Below, piece by piece: positions 1 through 8,669 of a stretch of 64,000 nucleotides of DNA. The translations under genes were made by a program, and so were the position numbers. Under the pieces are notes generated by a model, which was not told the origin of the DNA, searched no databases, and worked only from the letters and a program-made list of their open reading frames with translations. The first letter of the stretch is position 1; each line of letters begins with the position of its first letter. This stretch comes from Sulfurimonas sp. (GTDB lineage: Bacteria; Campylobacterota; Campylobacteria; Campylobacterales; Sulfurimonadaceae), in NCBI RefSeq assembly GCF_029027585.1, contig NZ_CP093397.1, forward strand, positions 620,001 to 684,000, in the 5' to 3' direction.

Positions 1-290
1 CTAACTACTAAAAGTACAACAGAGGAGAAAAAAGCGATAAAAATAGATACAACAAGAGTAAACCAAACACTCTTTACTAAGCTAAACAAAGAAGTATTTT
101 GATGAAAAATAGTATCTGCTATAACATACTTTTTTATTATGTGCATCTCTAAGAGTGCCATAGTTAAAAGCGTACTAAAACCTAAAATGAAAAATATAAA
201 AACTAAACACGAGGCAGATTCACTGATAATTGTCCAAAGATATAAAAATAAAAATATTAAAAGACTTTTAAACATAACAAAGTTTAGCAT
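1..290 (-). CDS. Membrane protein of unknown function, C-terminus cut by window edge
   Basis: An open frame runs leftwards from an ATG at 288-290 to the window edge without a stop, giving 96 residues of an incomplete protein. It is strongly hydrophobic, with about three membrane-spanning stretches: near residues 7-22, 28-46 and one at the cut end. A short polar segment with HIIKK and a later HQN lies between the second and third. A second in-frame ATG lies at 273-275. Neither start has a clear Shine-Dalgarno site. The gene is divergent from the helicase at 352. I do not recognise the family. Confidence 0.5.
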   Translation of the reverse strand, partial: MLNFVMFKSLLIFLFLYLWTIISESASCLVFIFFILGFSTLLTMALLEMHIIKKYVIADTIFHQNTSLFSLVKSVWFTLVVSIFIAFFSSVVLLVV

Positions 291-351
291 AATTGGCTAA
301 AAATTAAGAGGATTATGCTAATATCCGAAATATATTTATATTAGGATTTTT

Positions 352-1623
352 ATGTCATTTACTTCACTTGGACTCTCAGCTCCATTACTCAAAGCTATCA
401 AAGAACAAGGTTACGATAAACCAACACCTATTCAAACTCAAGCAATACCAATCATTTTAAAAAAACAAGATATTTTAGCAGGAGCACAAACAGGGACAGG
501 TAAAACGGCAGGTTTTACTCTTCCTATGTTAGAGTTACTATCTCGTGCTAAACCCTCTAAAGGTAAAAAAGCTCATCATGTTAAAGTACTTATTTTAACT
601 CCTACACGAGAGTTAGCATCCCAAGTAGAAGAAAGTGTAAGAGTTTACGGAAAACATCTTCCATTTAAATCAACAGTAATATTTGGTGGAGTTAAAATAA
701 ACCCTCAAATCGTTGCTCTTCGTCGCGGAGTAGAAATAGTTGTAGCAACACCAGGACGCCTACTTGACCATATGTCTCAACAAACAATTAACCTATCAAA
801 AGTAGATTTTCTCATCCTTGATGAAGCAGATAGGATGCTAGATATGGGTTTTGTAAATGACATCAAAAAAGTTATAGCAGTTTTACCAAAAGAACGCCAA
901 ACTCTTCTTTTCTCAGCAACATACTCAGATGAGATAAAAAAACTTTCTCAAAAATTTTTACGCTCCCCAGCACTTATAGAAGTAGCAAGAAGAAACACTT
1001 CAAGTGAGATAGTAAAACAAGCTGTATATCCTGTAGATAAAGAACGCAAGCGTGAACTTTTAACTCATCTTATAAACAAAGAAAACTGGAAACAAGTTTT
1101 AGTTTTTACAAGAACTAAACATGGTGCAAATCGATTAAGTGGGCAACTTGAAAAAGATGAGATTAGCTCAGTTGCAATTCATGGAAATAAAAGCCAAAAT
1201 GCAAGAACAAAAGCTCTAGCAGACTTTAAAGCGGGAAAAATCAGAGTTCTTGTGGCAACAGATATCGCAGCACGAGGCATAGATATAGACCAACTTCCTC
1301 ATGTTGTAAACTATGAACTTCCAAATGTAAGTGAAGACTATGTACACCGTATAGGGCGTACTGGTCGTGCAGGTAATGAAGGTGAAGCAATCTCACTTGT
1401 TTGTGTAGATGAAAATGAATATTTAGTAAATATTGAAAAACTTATAAATAAAGATATTCCAAAAATTTGGGAAAAAGGCTTTAAACCAGACCCATCAATA
1501 AAAGCTGAACCTATAAATATGGGTGGTAATCGTGGAGCTAGAAATAAACCTCGTGGCGGGAATAGAAACGGTGGAAGAAACTCTAACTCTTCACGAAATT
1601 CAAGTCGCTCTAGAAGTAGATAA
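352..1623 (+). CDS. rhlE: DEAD-box ATP-dependent RNA helicase, RhlE-type
   Basis: A cytoplasmic ATP-dependent RNA unwinding enzyme, probably acting in ribosome assembly, RNA decay or cold adaptation. The 423-residue protein shows the whole family signature: Q motif GYDKPTPIQ at residues 20-28, Walker A AQTGTGKT at 45-52, PTRELA near 84-89, TPGR near 133-136, DEAD at 157-160, SAT at 188-190, and HRIGRTGR in the second RecA domain. The last 40 or so residues form a basic Gly/Arg/Asn/Ser tail typical of RhlE-like helicases and likely to bind RNA. A weak AGGA precedes the ATG by a few bases. It appears to be a single-gene unit. The family is certain; the RhlE assignment among DEAD-box paralogs is by overall length and tail. 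Confidence 0.93.
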   Translation: MSFTSLGLSAPLLKAIKEQGYDKPTPIQTQAIPIILKKQDILAGAQTGTGKTAGFTLPMLELLSRAKPSKGKKAHHVKVLILTPTRELASQVEESVRVYGKHLPFKSTVIFGGVKINPQIVALRRGVEIVVATPGRLLDHMSQQTINLSKVDFLILDEADRMLDMGFVNDIKKVIAVLPKERQTLLFSATYSDEIKKLSQKFLRSPALIEVARRNTSSEIVKQAVYPVDKERKRELLTHLINKENWKQVLVFTRTKHGANRLSGQLEKDEISSVAIHGNKSQNARTKALADFKAGKIRVLVATDIAARGIDIDQLPHVVNYELPNVSEDYVHRIGRTGRAGNEGEAISLVCVDENEYLVNIEKLINKDIPKIWEKGFKPDPSIKAEPINMGGNRGARNKPRGGNRNGGRNSNSSRNSSRSRSR

Positions 1624-1650
1624 TACTTTTAAATCATGTTTTTTATATAT

Positions 1651-1726
1651 TGGTCTCCCTACATGGACTCGAACCATGAGCTATCCCTTAGGAGGGGACT
1701 GCTTTATCCAGTTAAGCGATAAGGAG
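1651..1726 (-). tRNA. tRNA-Arg (anticodon CCT)
   Basis: Folding the minus strand by eye gives a complete 76-nt cloverleaf. The acceptor CTCCTTA pairs with TAGGGAG, including one G-U. The D stem is GCTT/AAGC, the anticodon stem GTCCC/GGGAT encloses loop CTCCTAA, and the T arm CATGG/CCATG carries loop TTCGAGT. The 3' CCA is encoded. Anticodon CCU reads the arginine codon AGG. It stands alone between the helicase gene and a small open frame. Confidence 0.95.
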
Positions 1727-1786
1727 TAATTTTGTAATTATACAACAATAAATTAATGCCGTGAGTGTCATTAATTTAACCTATTC

Positions 1787-1927
1787 TTAGTTTAAAGATA
1801 AGATCTTTTTTGCTATTTCTACATTTAGTCCTGCTTTACTACAAGCAATTTCAATATTTTCTTGATTGTCTAATAATCTTAAAAGTACTTTTACTTTTTC
1901 TGTCTGATTAATATTTTTTCTTGGCAT
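1787..1927 (-). CDS. Small protein of 46 residues, possible helix-turn-helix
   Basis: The minus strand carries ATG (1925-1927) to TAA (1787-1789), 46 residues starting MPRKNINQTEKVKVLLRLLD. A good Shine-Dalgarno site (AAGGAAA) lies 4-5 bases upstream of the ATG, which is the main reason to believe it is translated. The sequence is basic at the N-terminus and then predicted helical. The stretch IEIACSKAGLNVEIAKKIL resembles a helix-turn-helix, with a small-residue turn (KAGLN) between two helices. It sits in the only sizeable non-housekeeping gap in this part of the window, between two tRNA loci. It could be a remnant of a longer regulator or transposase. No family recognised. Confidence 0.4.
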   Translation of the reverse strand: MPRKNINQTEKVKVLLRLLDNQENIEIACSKAGLNVEIAKKILSLN

Positions 1928-2094
1928 TTATTTTCCTTTGTTTTTATTTTGTTTAAATCTTTTAACAATAGGGAGATAACAAATTGAGTGGTTCTAAAAG
2001 TGTTTAATATAGCTTATTGATACGAAGATATAAGTGTAGTTAAAAATGTTTAAAAAATTGTTGTTATAAAACCTATAAATAAAGGATTTAGTTT

Positions 2095-2171
<77 letters not shown>

Positions 2172-2189
2172 ACATTTGTAGTTATTTTA

Positions 2190-2266
2190 TGGTGCGCCCG
2201 ACAGGAGTCGAACCTGTGACCTTCGGTACCGCAAACCGATGCTCTATCCAGCTGAGCTACGAGCGC
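2190..2266 (-). tRNA. tRNA-Arg (anticodon GCG)
   Basis: A 77-nt cloverleaf on the minus strand. The acceptor GCGCTCG pairs with CGGGCGC (one U-G), the D arm is GCTCAGCTGGATAGAGC, and the anticodon stem TCGGT/ACCGA encloses loop TTGCGGT. The T arm ACAGG/CCTGT has loop TTCGACT, and CCA is encoded. The anticodon read directly is GCG, which decodes CGC and, by wobble, CGU. Most bacteria use an ACG (inosine-modified) tRNA for these codons. It is the first gene of a two-tRNA unit with fMet. Confidence 0.95.
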
Positions 2267-2304
2267 ACACCATCTCTTTTTAAGAGGCTGAAATTATATC
2301 ACTT

Positions 2305-2520
2305 TTAGCTTATAGTAGTATAAATCTTTTGTATTTCTTTTTCTTGCAGGTATAATTCATGTGTTTTTTTCACATAAGCATGAAGAACTTTTTTTAGGTC
2401 GTTATTTCCTTCTACATTAAAATCTTTTGCCATTTCTGCTTGTAAAAATGGTGCAAACTCATCTTCTACATCAACATCAAAACGGCGACCATTCACATGT
2501 AAACTTATCTTTTTACTCAT
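2305..2520 (-). CDS. Conserved-looking small protein of unknown function (71 aa)
   Basis: A 71-residue acidic protein starting MSKKISLHVNGRRFDVDVED. The first 20 residues read as a beta hairpin and the rest is probably helical, ending with LYLQEKEIQKIYTTIS. It lies 5 bases downstream of the coiled-coil gene at 2526-2753, so the two are almost certainly one transcript, followed by the tRNA pair. There is no signal peptide or membrane segment. I do not recognise a named family. The tight pairing with a coiled-coil protein suggests a small complex, but that is inference. Confidence 0.7.
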   Translation of the reverse strand: MSKKISLHVNGRRFDVDVEDEFAPFLQAEMAKDFNVEGNNDLKKVLHAYVKKTHELYLQEKEIQKIYTTIS

Positions 2521-2525
2521 AAGTT

Positions 2526-2753
2526 TTAGCCTAACATACTTTCGATTTTTTCAACTATTTCTTCGATTTCTAAGTCTTTCATTACTGTTTCATCTCTTAG
2601 TTTTTCTATCTCAGTATCTTTGATTTCACTCTCAGCTTTTAAAGTTAAAAGTTCCATTCTTATACTTTTATTTTCTTCTTTTAAAGAGTTGTAATTTTGT
2701 AAAATATCTGTTACTTTTTGGTTTAGTTTTTCTAAATTTGTTTGATTTTGCAT
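2526..2753 (-). CDS. Small coiled-coil protein of unknown function (75 aa)
   Basis: A 75-residue protein that is almost entirely coiled coil, with Leu/Ile/Met heptads broken by Glu/Lys from about residue 7 to the C-terminus (for example LEKLNQKVTDIL, then EIEKLRDETVMKDLEIEEI). This is the size and character of ZapB-like or other short scaffolding coiled coils, but no diagnostic residue ties it to a family. It precedes the 71-residue gene by 5 bases and lies beyond the end of the methylcitrate operon, separated from prpF by a possible terminator. Cytoplasmic; function unknown. Confidence 0.65.
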   Translation of the reverse strand: MQNQTNLEKLNQKVTDILQNYNSLKEENKSIRMELLTLKAESEIKDTEIEKLRDETVMKDLEIEEIVEKIESMLG

Positions 2754-2810
2754 AAAATTTCCTAGCTATTTATATAAATACAATTTTAGCACAAAAACTC
2801 TAAGAAAATC

Positions 2811-2830
2811 AAAAAAACTAAAGTTTAGTT
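2811..2830 (-). terminator. Possible weak intrinsic terminator after prpF
   Basis: On the minus strand the prpF stop codon is embedded in AACTAA-ACT-TTAGTT, a 6-bp AT-only stem with a 3-nt loop, followed by a run of T. The U-tract is good but the stem contains only one G-C pair, so termination efficiency is doubtful. It is at the right place for the end of the prp operon. Confidence 0.3.
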
Positions 2831-4006
2831 CATGGTATCGGCAGGAACATGAACATTTCCTTCCATGATAATCCTAGCACTTCTACTCATGCTTACTTTT
2901 TGTATATCATATGCATTATCTACTTTATTGATAACCGCACCAACTTTTAAAGTCCCAGAAGGGTGTCCAAAAGTTACACTATCTCTCTCACCATTACCAG
3001 CAGCGATGCTGACTAAAGTTCCAGGAACACAAGCAGCAACACCAATAGCCACAGATGCTGTTCCCATCATAGCGTGGTGAAGTAATCCCATAGACAAAGC
3101 CCGTACATTTAACTCTATCATACTAGCATCTATCTTTTTACCACTAGATGCTACATAGTTTTGAGGCTTTGAAACAAAAGCAATTTTTGGAGTATGTTGT
3201 CTAGTTTCGGCCTCTTTTATATCTGTAATAAGTCCCATTTTTATAGCACCATAGGCTCTAATAGTTTCAAATCTTTTAAGTGCTTCTTTATCAAAGTTTA
3301 TATCTCCTTGAAGTTCAGTACCTTTGTAGCCAATATCCTCAGCATTTAAAAAGATGGTAGGAATCCCTGCACTAATCATAGTAGCTTTAAATGTTCCGAT
3401 GCCAGGAACTTCAAGGTCATCTATGAGGTTTCCGGTAGGAAATAGTTTTTCTGTTGAATCAACTGGTTGTAAAAACTCTATCTTAACCTCAGCAGCTGGA
3501 AAAGAAACACCATCAAGTTCAAAATCACCCATCTCTTGGACTACAGAATTTTTCATAGGAACATAGGCGATAATAGTTTTTTTAATATTTACTTGCCAGA
3601 TGCGAATAACAGCTATACCATTTTCAACAAGTCTATCTTCATCTACAAGTCCACTTTTAATAGCAAAAGAGCCAACTGCACCTGAAAGGTTTCCACAGTT
3701 TCCACTCCAATCAACAAAAGGTCTATCAATTGCAACTTGACCAAAAGTATAATCTACATCGTGGTCTTGCTTTGTACTTTTTGCAACCAGAACAGTTTTA
3801 GAAGTACTTGAAGTCGCACCACCCATTCCATCTATTTGTTTGGCATAAGGATCAGGAGAACCAACAACCCTTAAAAGAAGTTTGTCTTTTGCTTCTTGGT
3901 TTTCTTGTGCTAGTTTTGGCAAGTCAGAAACTTTAAAAAATGTTCCCTTACTTGTACCACCACGCATATATGTGGCAGGTATTTTTATTTGTGGTGCATC
4001 ACTCAT
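2825..4006 (-). CDS. prpF: 2-methylaconitate cis-trans isomerase PrpF
   Basis: Cytoplasmic isomerase of the methylcitrate cycle. With AcnD it replaces PrpD: AcnD yields a 2-methylaconitate isomer that PrpF converts to the form that can be hydrated to 2-methylisocitrate. The 393-residue protein has the family N-terminus with MRGGTSKGTFF near residue 14, a Gly-rich DGMGGATSSTSK near 60, and the CGNLSGAVG and HHAMMGTASVAIGVAA segments expected of PrpF (diaminopimelate epimerase-like fold). It is the last gene of the operon, 9 bases after acnD. Length and order agree with the AcnD/PrpF type of cluster. Confidence 0.95.
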   Translation of the reverse strand: MSDAPQIKIPATYMRGGTSKGTFFKVSDLPKLAQENQEAKDKLLLRVVGSPDPYAKQIDGMGGATSSTSKTVLVAKSTKQDHDVDYTFGQVAIDRPFVDWSGNCGNLSGAVGSFAIKSGLVDEDRLVENGIAVIRIWQVNIKKTIIAYVPMKNSVVQEMGDFELDGVSFPAAEVKIEFLQPVDSTEKLFPTGNLIDDLEVPGIGTFKATMISAGIPTIFLNAEDIGYKGTELQGDINFDKEALKRFETIRAYGAIKMGLITDIKEAETRQHTPKIAFVSKPQNYVASSGKKIDASMIELNVRALSMGLLHHAMMGTASVAIGVAACVPGTLVSIAAGNGERDSVTFGHPSGTLKVGAVINKVDNAYDIQKVSMSRSARIIMEGNVHVPADTMN

Positions 4007-4015
4007 CTTTTTTCC

Positions 4016-6604
4016 TTATTTGTTTTTAACAAAATCTTTAGCAAATTTTTGAAGGATTCCGCCTGCGTTATATACTTCAACTTCAGCACTAGTATCTAGT
4101 CTACAAGTCACAGGAATATTTACTACTTCTCCATTTGCTCTTGTCATAATCACTTCTAATGTTGTTCGTGGACTTATATCACCTTGAACTTCATAAGTTT
4201 CAGTTCCATCTATATTATAAGTATGTCTAGTATCTCCATCTTTAAACTGCAGAGGTAACACACCCATACCAACAAGATTTGTTCTATGGATTCTCTCGAT
4301 ACTCTCAGCTACAAGAACTTCAACACCTGCAAGTCTTACACCTTTAGCAGCCCAATCTCTTGAACTTCCTTGACCGTAATTAATCCCTGCTATGATAATA
4401 AGAGGTTGTTTTCTGTCCATGTAAGTTTCTATCGCTTCCCACATTCTAGTTACTAAACCTTCAGGCATTATCTTAGCCAGTGAGCCTTGTATAACTTCAC
4501 CATTTTCATCTTTTACCATCTCATTAAAGAGTTTAGGGTTTGCTAATGTTGCTCTTTGTGCTGTATTATGATCCCCTCTATGAGTTGCATAAGAGTTAAA
4601 GTCTATTGCAGGAAGTCCCATTTTTGCACAGTATTCACCCGCTGCACTATTTGGTAAGATAGCATTTGAAGGAGATAAGTGGTCGGTTGTAATATTATCA
4701 GGAAAAACTCCTAAAGGACGCATATTTTTAAGCGCTGGTTTACCCATAAATTCTTCATCCCAATAAGGAGGTTTGTTTATATATGTACTTTTTTTATTCC
4801 AGTTATAAAAAGGATCTACTTTTACATCTTCCATTACATCTTTAGCAAACATTGGGTCATAAATCTCACTAAACATTTCTGGTCTTACAGATGCTTTTAC
4901 AACTTCATCAATCTCTTCATCACTTGGCCAAATATCATTTAGCGAAATATCGTTACCATTAGCATCTTTACCTAGTGAGTCTTTTTCTATATCAAATCTA
5001 ATAGACCCAGCAAGGGCGTAAGCGATAACTAGCGGAGGAGATGCTAAAAATGCTTCTTTCACATATGGGTGAATTCTTCCATCAAAGTTTCTATTTCCAG
5101 ATAAAACAGCTGTTGTATAAATATCATTATCAACTGCTTCTTTTTGGATTTTAGGATCAAGTGCACCTGACATTCCATTACAAGTTGTACATGCAAAACC
5201 AACTATACCAAAACCTAACTGCTCAAGTTCTCCTAAAAGATTTGAGTCTTTTAAGTAGGATTCAACCACTTTAGAACCCGGAGCTAAAGATGATTTAACC
5301 CATGGTTTTCTTGTAAGTCCTAGTTTGTTAGCATTTCTGGCTAATAGCCCCGCTGCAATAACATTTCTAGGATTGCTTGTGTTTGTACAAGATGTGATAG
5401 CCGCGATTAGTACCGCACCATCAGGCATCTCATCTTCAGTTATTTCAATTTTTTTTGTAATTCCTTCAGCTTCTAGAGTTGAAGTTGGTACAAGTTTATG
5501 TGGTTTTGAAGGTCCAGCTAAACTTCTTGAAACAGTTGATAAATCAAATTCTAATCTTCTTACATACTCGGCATTTACCAATGAGTCTGCCCAAAGTCCA
5601 TTTGCTTTAGCGTAGATTTCAACTAACTCAACTTGCTTAGCTTCTCGACCTGTAAGTTTTAAATAATCAAGAGTTTGATTATCAATAGCAAACATTGCCG
5701 CACTCGCTCCATACTCTGGTGTCATATTTGAGATAGTAGCACGATCACCTAAAGTTAAATAGCTTAAACCCTCTCCATAAAACTCTAAAAAAGAAGAGAT
5801 AACATCATTTTCTCTTAAGAAACAAGTCATAGCTAAAGCAATATCAGTTGCTGTAATACCCTCTGCTCTTTTTCCTACGATATTTACACCAACGATTTCA
5901 GGAACTCTCATAAATGATGGATTTCCAAGCATAACATTTTCAGCTTCAAGCCCACCAACACCGATTGCCATTACACCAAGTGCATCTACATGAGGAGTAT
6001 GACTATCTGTTCCAACAAGTGTATCTGGATATGCGATACCATCTATCGCGTGGATAACAGGTGACATTTTTTCTAGATTTATTTGATGCATGATTCCATT
6101 ACCTGGAGGGATAACATCTACATTATCAAATGCGATTTTTGTCCAGTTAATAAAGTGAAATCTATCTGCATTTCTTCTATCTTCAATTGCTCTATTTTTA
6201 TCAAATGCTTGGGGATCAAATCCACCACATTCAACTGCTAAAGAGTGATCAACAATAAGCTGAGTAGGAACAACAGGATTAACTAAAGTTGGATCCCCAC
6301 CCTCTTTTGCAATAGCTTCTCTAAGACCCGCTAAATCAACCAAAGCAGTAAGCCCTAAAATATCATGCGTTACAACACGACTTGGGTACCAAGGAAAATC
6401 TTTGTCAGTTCTTTTCTCAATAATTTGTATAAGTGAATCTTTTAAATCTTCACTTGGGCACTTTCTTAGTAGATTTTCAACTAGAACTCTCGAAGTGTAG
6501 TTTAGCTTCTCAAAAGAACCTGCTTGAATCTCTTCAACAGCTTCTTTGACATCATAATATTTTAAATCTGTACCATTTAATTTTTTTAGATAATTATTAC
6601 TCAT
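4016..6604 (-). CDS. acnD: Fe/S-dependent 2-methylcitrate dehydratase AcnD
   Basis: Aconitase-superfamily dehydratase of propionate catabolism, converting 2-methylcitrate to 2-methylaconitate in the cytoplasm with a [4Fe-4S] cluster. The 862-residue protein has the three cluster cysteines in the expected settings: SCTNTSNPRN, and FACTTCNGMSG with two. It also has the swivel-domain motif YGQGSSRDWAAKG near the C-terminus and the GTDSHTPHVDALGV substrate loop. I call AcnD rather than AcnA because it sits between prpC and prpF and its N-terminus is AcnD-like. It has short spacing to both neighbours (17 and 9 bases). An additional aconitase role cannot be excluded from sequence alone. Confidence 0.94.
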   Translation of the reverse strand: MSNNYLKKLNGTDLKYYDVKEAVEEIQAGSFEKLNYTSRVLVENLLRKCPSEDLKDSLIQIIEKRTDKDFPWYPSRVVTHDILGLTALVDLAGLREAIAKEGGDPTLVNPVVPTQLIVDHSLAVECGGFDPQAFDKNRAIEDRRNADRFHFINWTKIAFDNVDVIPPGNGIMHQINLEKMSPVIHAIDGIAYPDTLVGTDSHTPHVDALGVMAIGVGGLEAENVMLGNPSFMRVPEIVGVNIVGKRAEGITATDIALAMTCFLRENDVISSFLEFYGEGLSYLTLGDRATISNMTPEYGASAAMFAIDNQTLDYLKLTGREAKQVELVEIYAKANGLWADSLVNAEYVRRLEFDLSTVSRSLAGPSKPHKLVPTSTLEAEGITKKIEITEDEMPDGAVLIAAITSCTNTSNPRNVIAAGLLARNANKLGLTRKPWVKSSLAPGSKVVESYLKDSNLLGELEQLGFGIVGFACTTCNGMSGALDPKIQKEAVDNDIYTTAVLSGNRNFDGRIHPYVKEAFLASPPLVIAYALAGSIRFDIEKDSLGKDANGNDISLNDIWPSDEEIDEVVKASVRPEMFSEIYDPMFAKDVMEDVKVDPFYNWNKKSTYINKPPYWDEEFMGKPALKNMRPLGVFPDNITTDHLSPSNAILPNSAAGEYCAKMGLPAIDFNSYATHRGDHNTAQRATLANPKLFNEMVKDENGEVIQGSLAKIMPEGLVTRMWEAIETYMDRKQPLIIIAGINYGQGSSRDWAAKGVRLAGVEVLVAESIERIHRTNLVGMGVLPLQFKDGDTRHTYNIDGTETYEVQGDISPRTTLEVIMTRANGEVVNIPVTCRLDTSAEVEVYNAGGILQKFAKDFVKNK

Positions 6605-6621
6605 AATTTATAGTTTCCTTT

Positions 6622-7773
6622 TTATTTTCGCTCATCCAATGGAACATATTTCAAGTCCTCAAGACCTATATATTGTGCAGAAGGACGAATAATTTTTCCA
6701 TCTTCTCGTTGTTCAACAACATGTGCTCCCCATCCAGATGCACGAGCAATAACAAATATAGGAGTAAACATATCTGTTGGAATTCCCATTTGATTATATG
6801 AAACTGCTGAAAACCAGTCTAAGTTAGGGAACATTTTTTTCTCATTCCACATAACAGTTTCTATTCTCTCGGCTACCTCATACATTAGCATATCATTGTT
6901 TTCTTCTGAAAGTGTTTTTGCAACTTCTTTAATAACAACATTTCTTGGATCACTTGTTGTATATACAGGATGTCCAAACCCGATAACGATTTCTTTTCTT
7001 GCCATTCTCTCTTTTATATCTTTCTCTGCCGCATCTGCTGAAGCATATCGTTGTTGGATTCTAAAAGCTTCTTCATTCGCTCCACCATGTTTTGGTCCTC
7101 TAAGAGCACCAATAGCACCAGTTATTGCTGAATACATATCAGATGATGTTCCTGCTATAACACGCCCTGCAAAAGTAGATGCATTAAACTCATGTTCTGC
7201 ATAAAGGATAAGAGAGATATGCATAGCTTTTACCCATGATTCTTTAGGCACTTCTCCATGAAGTAGGTGTAAAAAATGAGCGGCGATAGTATCATCATCA
7301 GTTTCTAACTCAATTTTTTTGTTGTTATGGCTAAAGTGGTACCAATAAAGAAGCATTGAACCAAAAGATGCCATTAACTTATCCACTAAACCTTGGGCTT
7401 CTTCTTTGTTATGGTCTAAGGCTTCAGGTTCTATACAACCTAAAGCTGAACAACCTGTTCTCATTACATCCATAGGGTGTGTTGATTTTGGAAGTTGCTC
7501 TAAAATAACTTTTACTGCATCTGGAATATTACGAAGAGATTTTAGTTTTGTTTTATATGCTGCAAGTTCTGCAATATTTGGCAATTTTTCATGAACTATT
7601 AAGTATGCAATTTCTTCAAATTCAGCTTGTGTTGCGAATTCTAATATATCATATCCACGGTAATGTAAATCATTTCCTGTTATACCAACTGTACAGATTG
7701 CAGTATTACCTGCAGTTGTACCAGATAAGGCAACAGATTTTTTAGGTTTAAATCCTGTTGTAGTTGTACTCAT
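6622..7773 (-). CDS. prpC: 2-methylcitrate synthase
   Basis: Condenses propionyl-CoA with oxaloacetate to 2-methylcitrate, the entry step of the methylcitrate cycle. The 383-residue protein is a short-type (type II-like) citrate synthase-fold enzyme. It shows [14 protein letters not shown] with its active-site histidine, [14 protein letters not shown] with the second catalytic His, and [19 protein letters not shown] containing the conserved aspartate region. The N-terminus ([18 protein letters not shown]) is characteristic of PrpC rather than GltA. It lies between prpB and acnD in the operon. Confidence 0.95.
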   Translation of the reverse strand: MSTTTTGFKPKKSVALSGTTAGNTAICTVGITGNDLHYRGYDILEFATQAEFEEIAYLIVHEKLPNIAELAAYKTKLKSLRNIPDAVKVILEQLPKSTHPMDVMRTGCSALGCIEPEALDHNKEEAQGLVDKLMASFGSMLLYWYHFSHNNKKIELETDDDTIAAHFLHLLHGEVPKESWVKAMHISLILYAEHEFNASTFAGRVIAGTSSDMYSAITGAIGALRGPKHGGANEEAFRIQQRYASADAAEKDIKERMARKEIVIGFGHPVYTTSDPRNVVIKEVAKTLSEENNDMLMYEVAERIETVMWNEKKMFPNLDWFSAVSYNQMGIPTDMFTPIFVIARASGWGAHVVEQREDGKIIRPSAQYIGLEDLKYVPLDERK

Positions 7774-7796
7774 AATTTATCCTTTATAGTTTATTC

Positions 7797-8669
7797 TTAT
7801 TTATTCTGTGAAAAAAGTGCGTCTAGTTTATCTTCATAAGCATGATAATCTAACATATCGTAAAGTTCTATCCTAGTTTGCATAATATCAACTACTGAAC
7901 TTTGAGTACCTTTGTTTAAGATAGCTTCAAAAACACTAAGAGCTGCTTTATTCATAGCACGAAATCCTGAAAGTGGGTAAAGAACCATGCTTATACCAAC
8001 ACTTGCCAACTCTTCAACTGTAAACATTGGAGTTGCACCAAATTCTGTAATATTTGCTAAAACTGGAACTTTAATAACATTTGTAAAATCTTCATACTCT
8101 TTAAGTGTATGGATTGCTTCAGCAAAAATCATATCTGCACCAGCTTCTACATAAGCTTTAGCTCTTTTTAGTGCTTCTTCTTGACCTTCACTAGCATGTG
8201 CATCTGTTCTAGCCATGATTACAAAATCAGGGTCAGTTTTTCCATCTACTGCCGCTCTAATACGATCACACATCTCATCAATGCTAACTAACTCTTTATT
8301 TGGTCTATGTCCACATCTTTTTTGAGCAACTTGGTCTTCTATATGACATCCTGCTGCACCTGCTTTTGTCATCTCTCTTACTGTTCTAGAAATGTTAAAA
8401 GCTCCACCCCAACCAGTATCTGCATCTACTAAAAGTGGCACATCACATCTACCTGTAATTCTTCTAATATCAATACATACATCTTCTAGCATTGTCATAC
8501 CAAGATCTGGTAAACCATAACTAGCATTTGCAACACCAGCACCTGAAAGATACATAGCTTTTGCTCCTGCACGCTCTGCTTGAATAGCACTATATGCATT
8601 TATAACACCTAATATTTGTAATGGACTTTGATCTTTTAACGCTTCTCTAAATTTTTTTCCTGCACTCAT
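7797..8669 (-). CDS. prpB: 2-methylisocitrate lyase
   Basis: Cleaves 2-methylisocitrate to pyruvate and succinate, the last step of the methylcitrate cycle. The 290-residue TIM-barrel protein carries the catalytic-loop motif KRCGH near residues 118-122, the metal-binding VDADTGWGG near 62-70, and a family-typical N-terminus with [21 protein letters not shown]. The start overlaps the stop of prpE by four bases (ATGA), indicating translational coupling. Isocitrate lyase would be much longer, so the assignment is firm. Confidence 0.96.
   Translation of the reverse strand: MSAGKKFREALKDQSPLQILGVINAYSAIQAERAGAKAMYLSGAGVANASYGLPDLGMTMLEDVCIDIRRITGRCDVPLLVDADTGWGGAFNISRTVREMTKAGAAGCHIEDQVAQKRCGHRPNKELVSIDEMCDRIRAAVDGKTDPDFVIMARTDAHASEGQEEALKRAKAYVEAGADMIFAEAIHTLKEYEDFTNVIKVPVLANITEFGATPMFTVEELASVGISMVLYPLSGFRAMNKAALSVFEAILNKGTQSSVVDIMQTRIELYDMLDYHAYEDKLDALFSQNK

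Noticed and set aside
1523-1729. Plus-strand open frame over the helicase C-terminus and the tRNA-Arg gene
   Set aside because: It lies in another frame of the helicase tail and runs through a tRNA gene; no ribosome site and no protein-like pattern.
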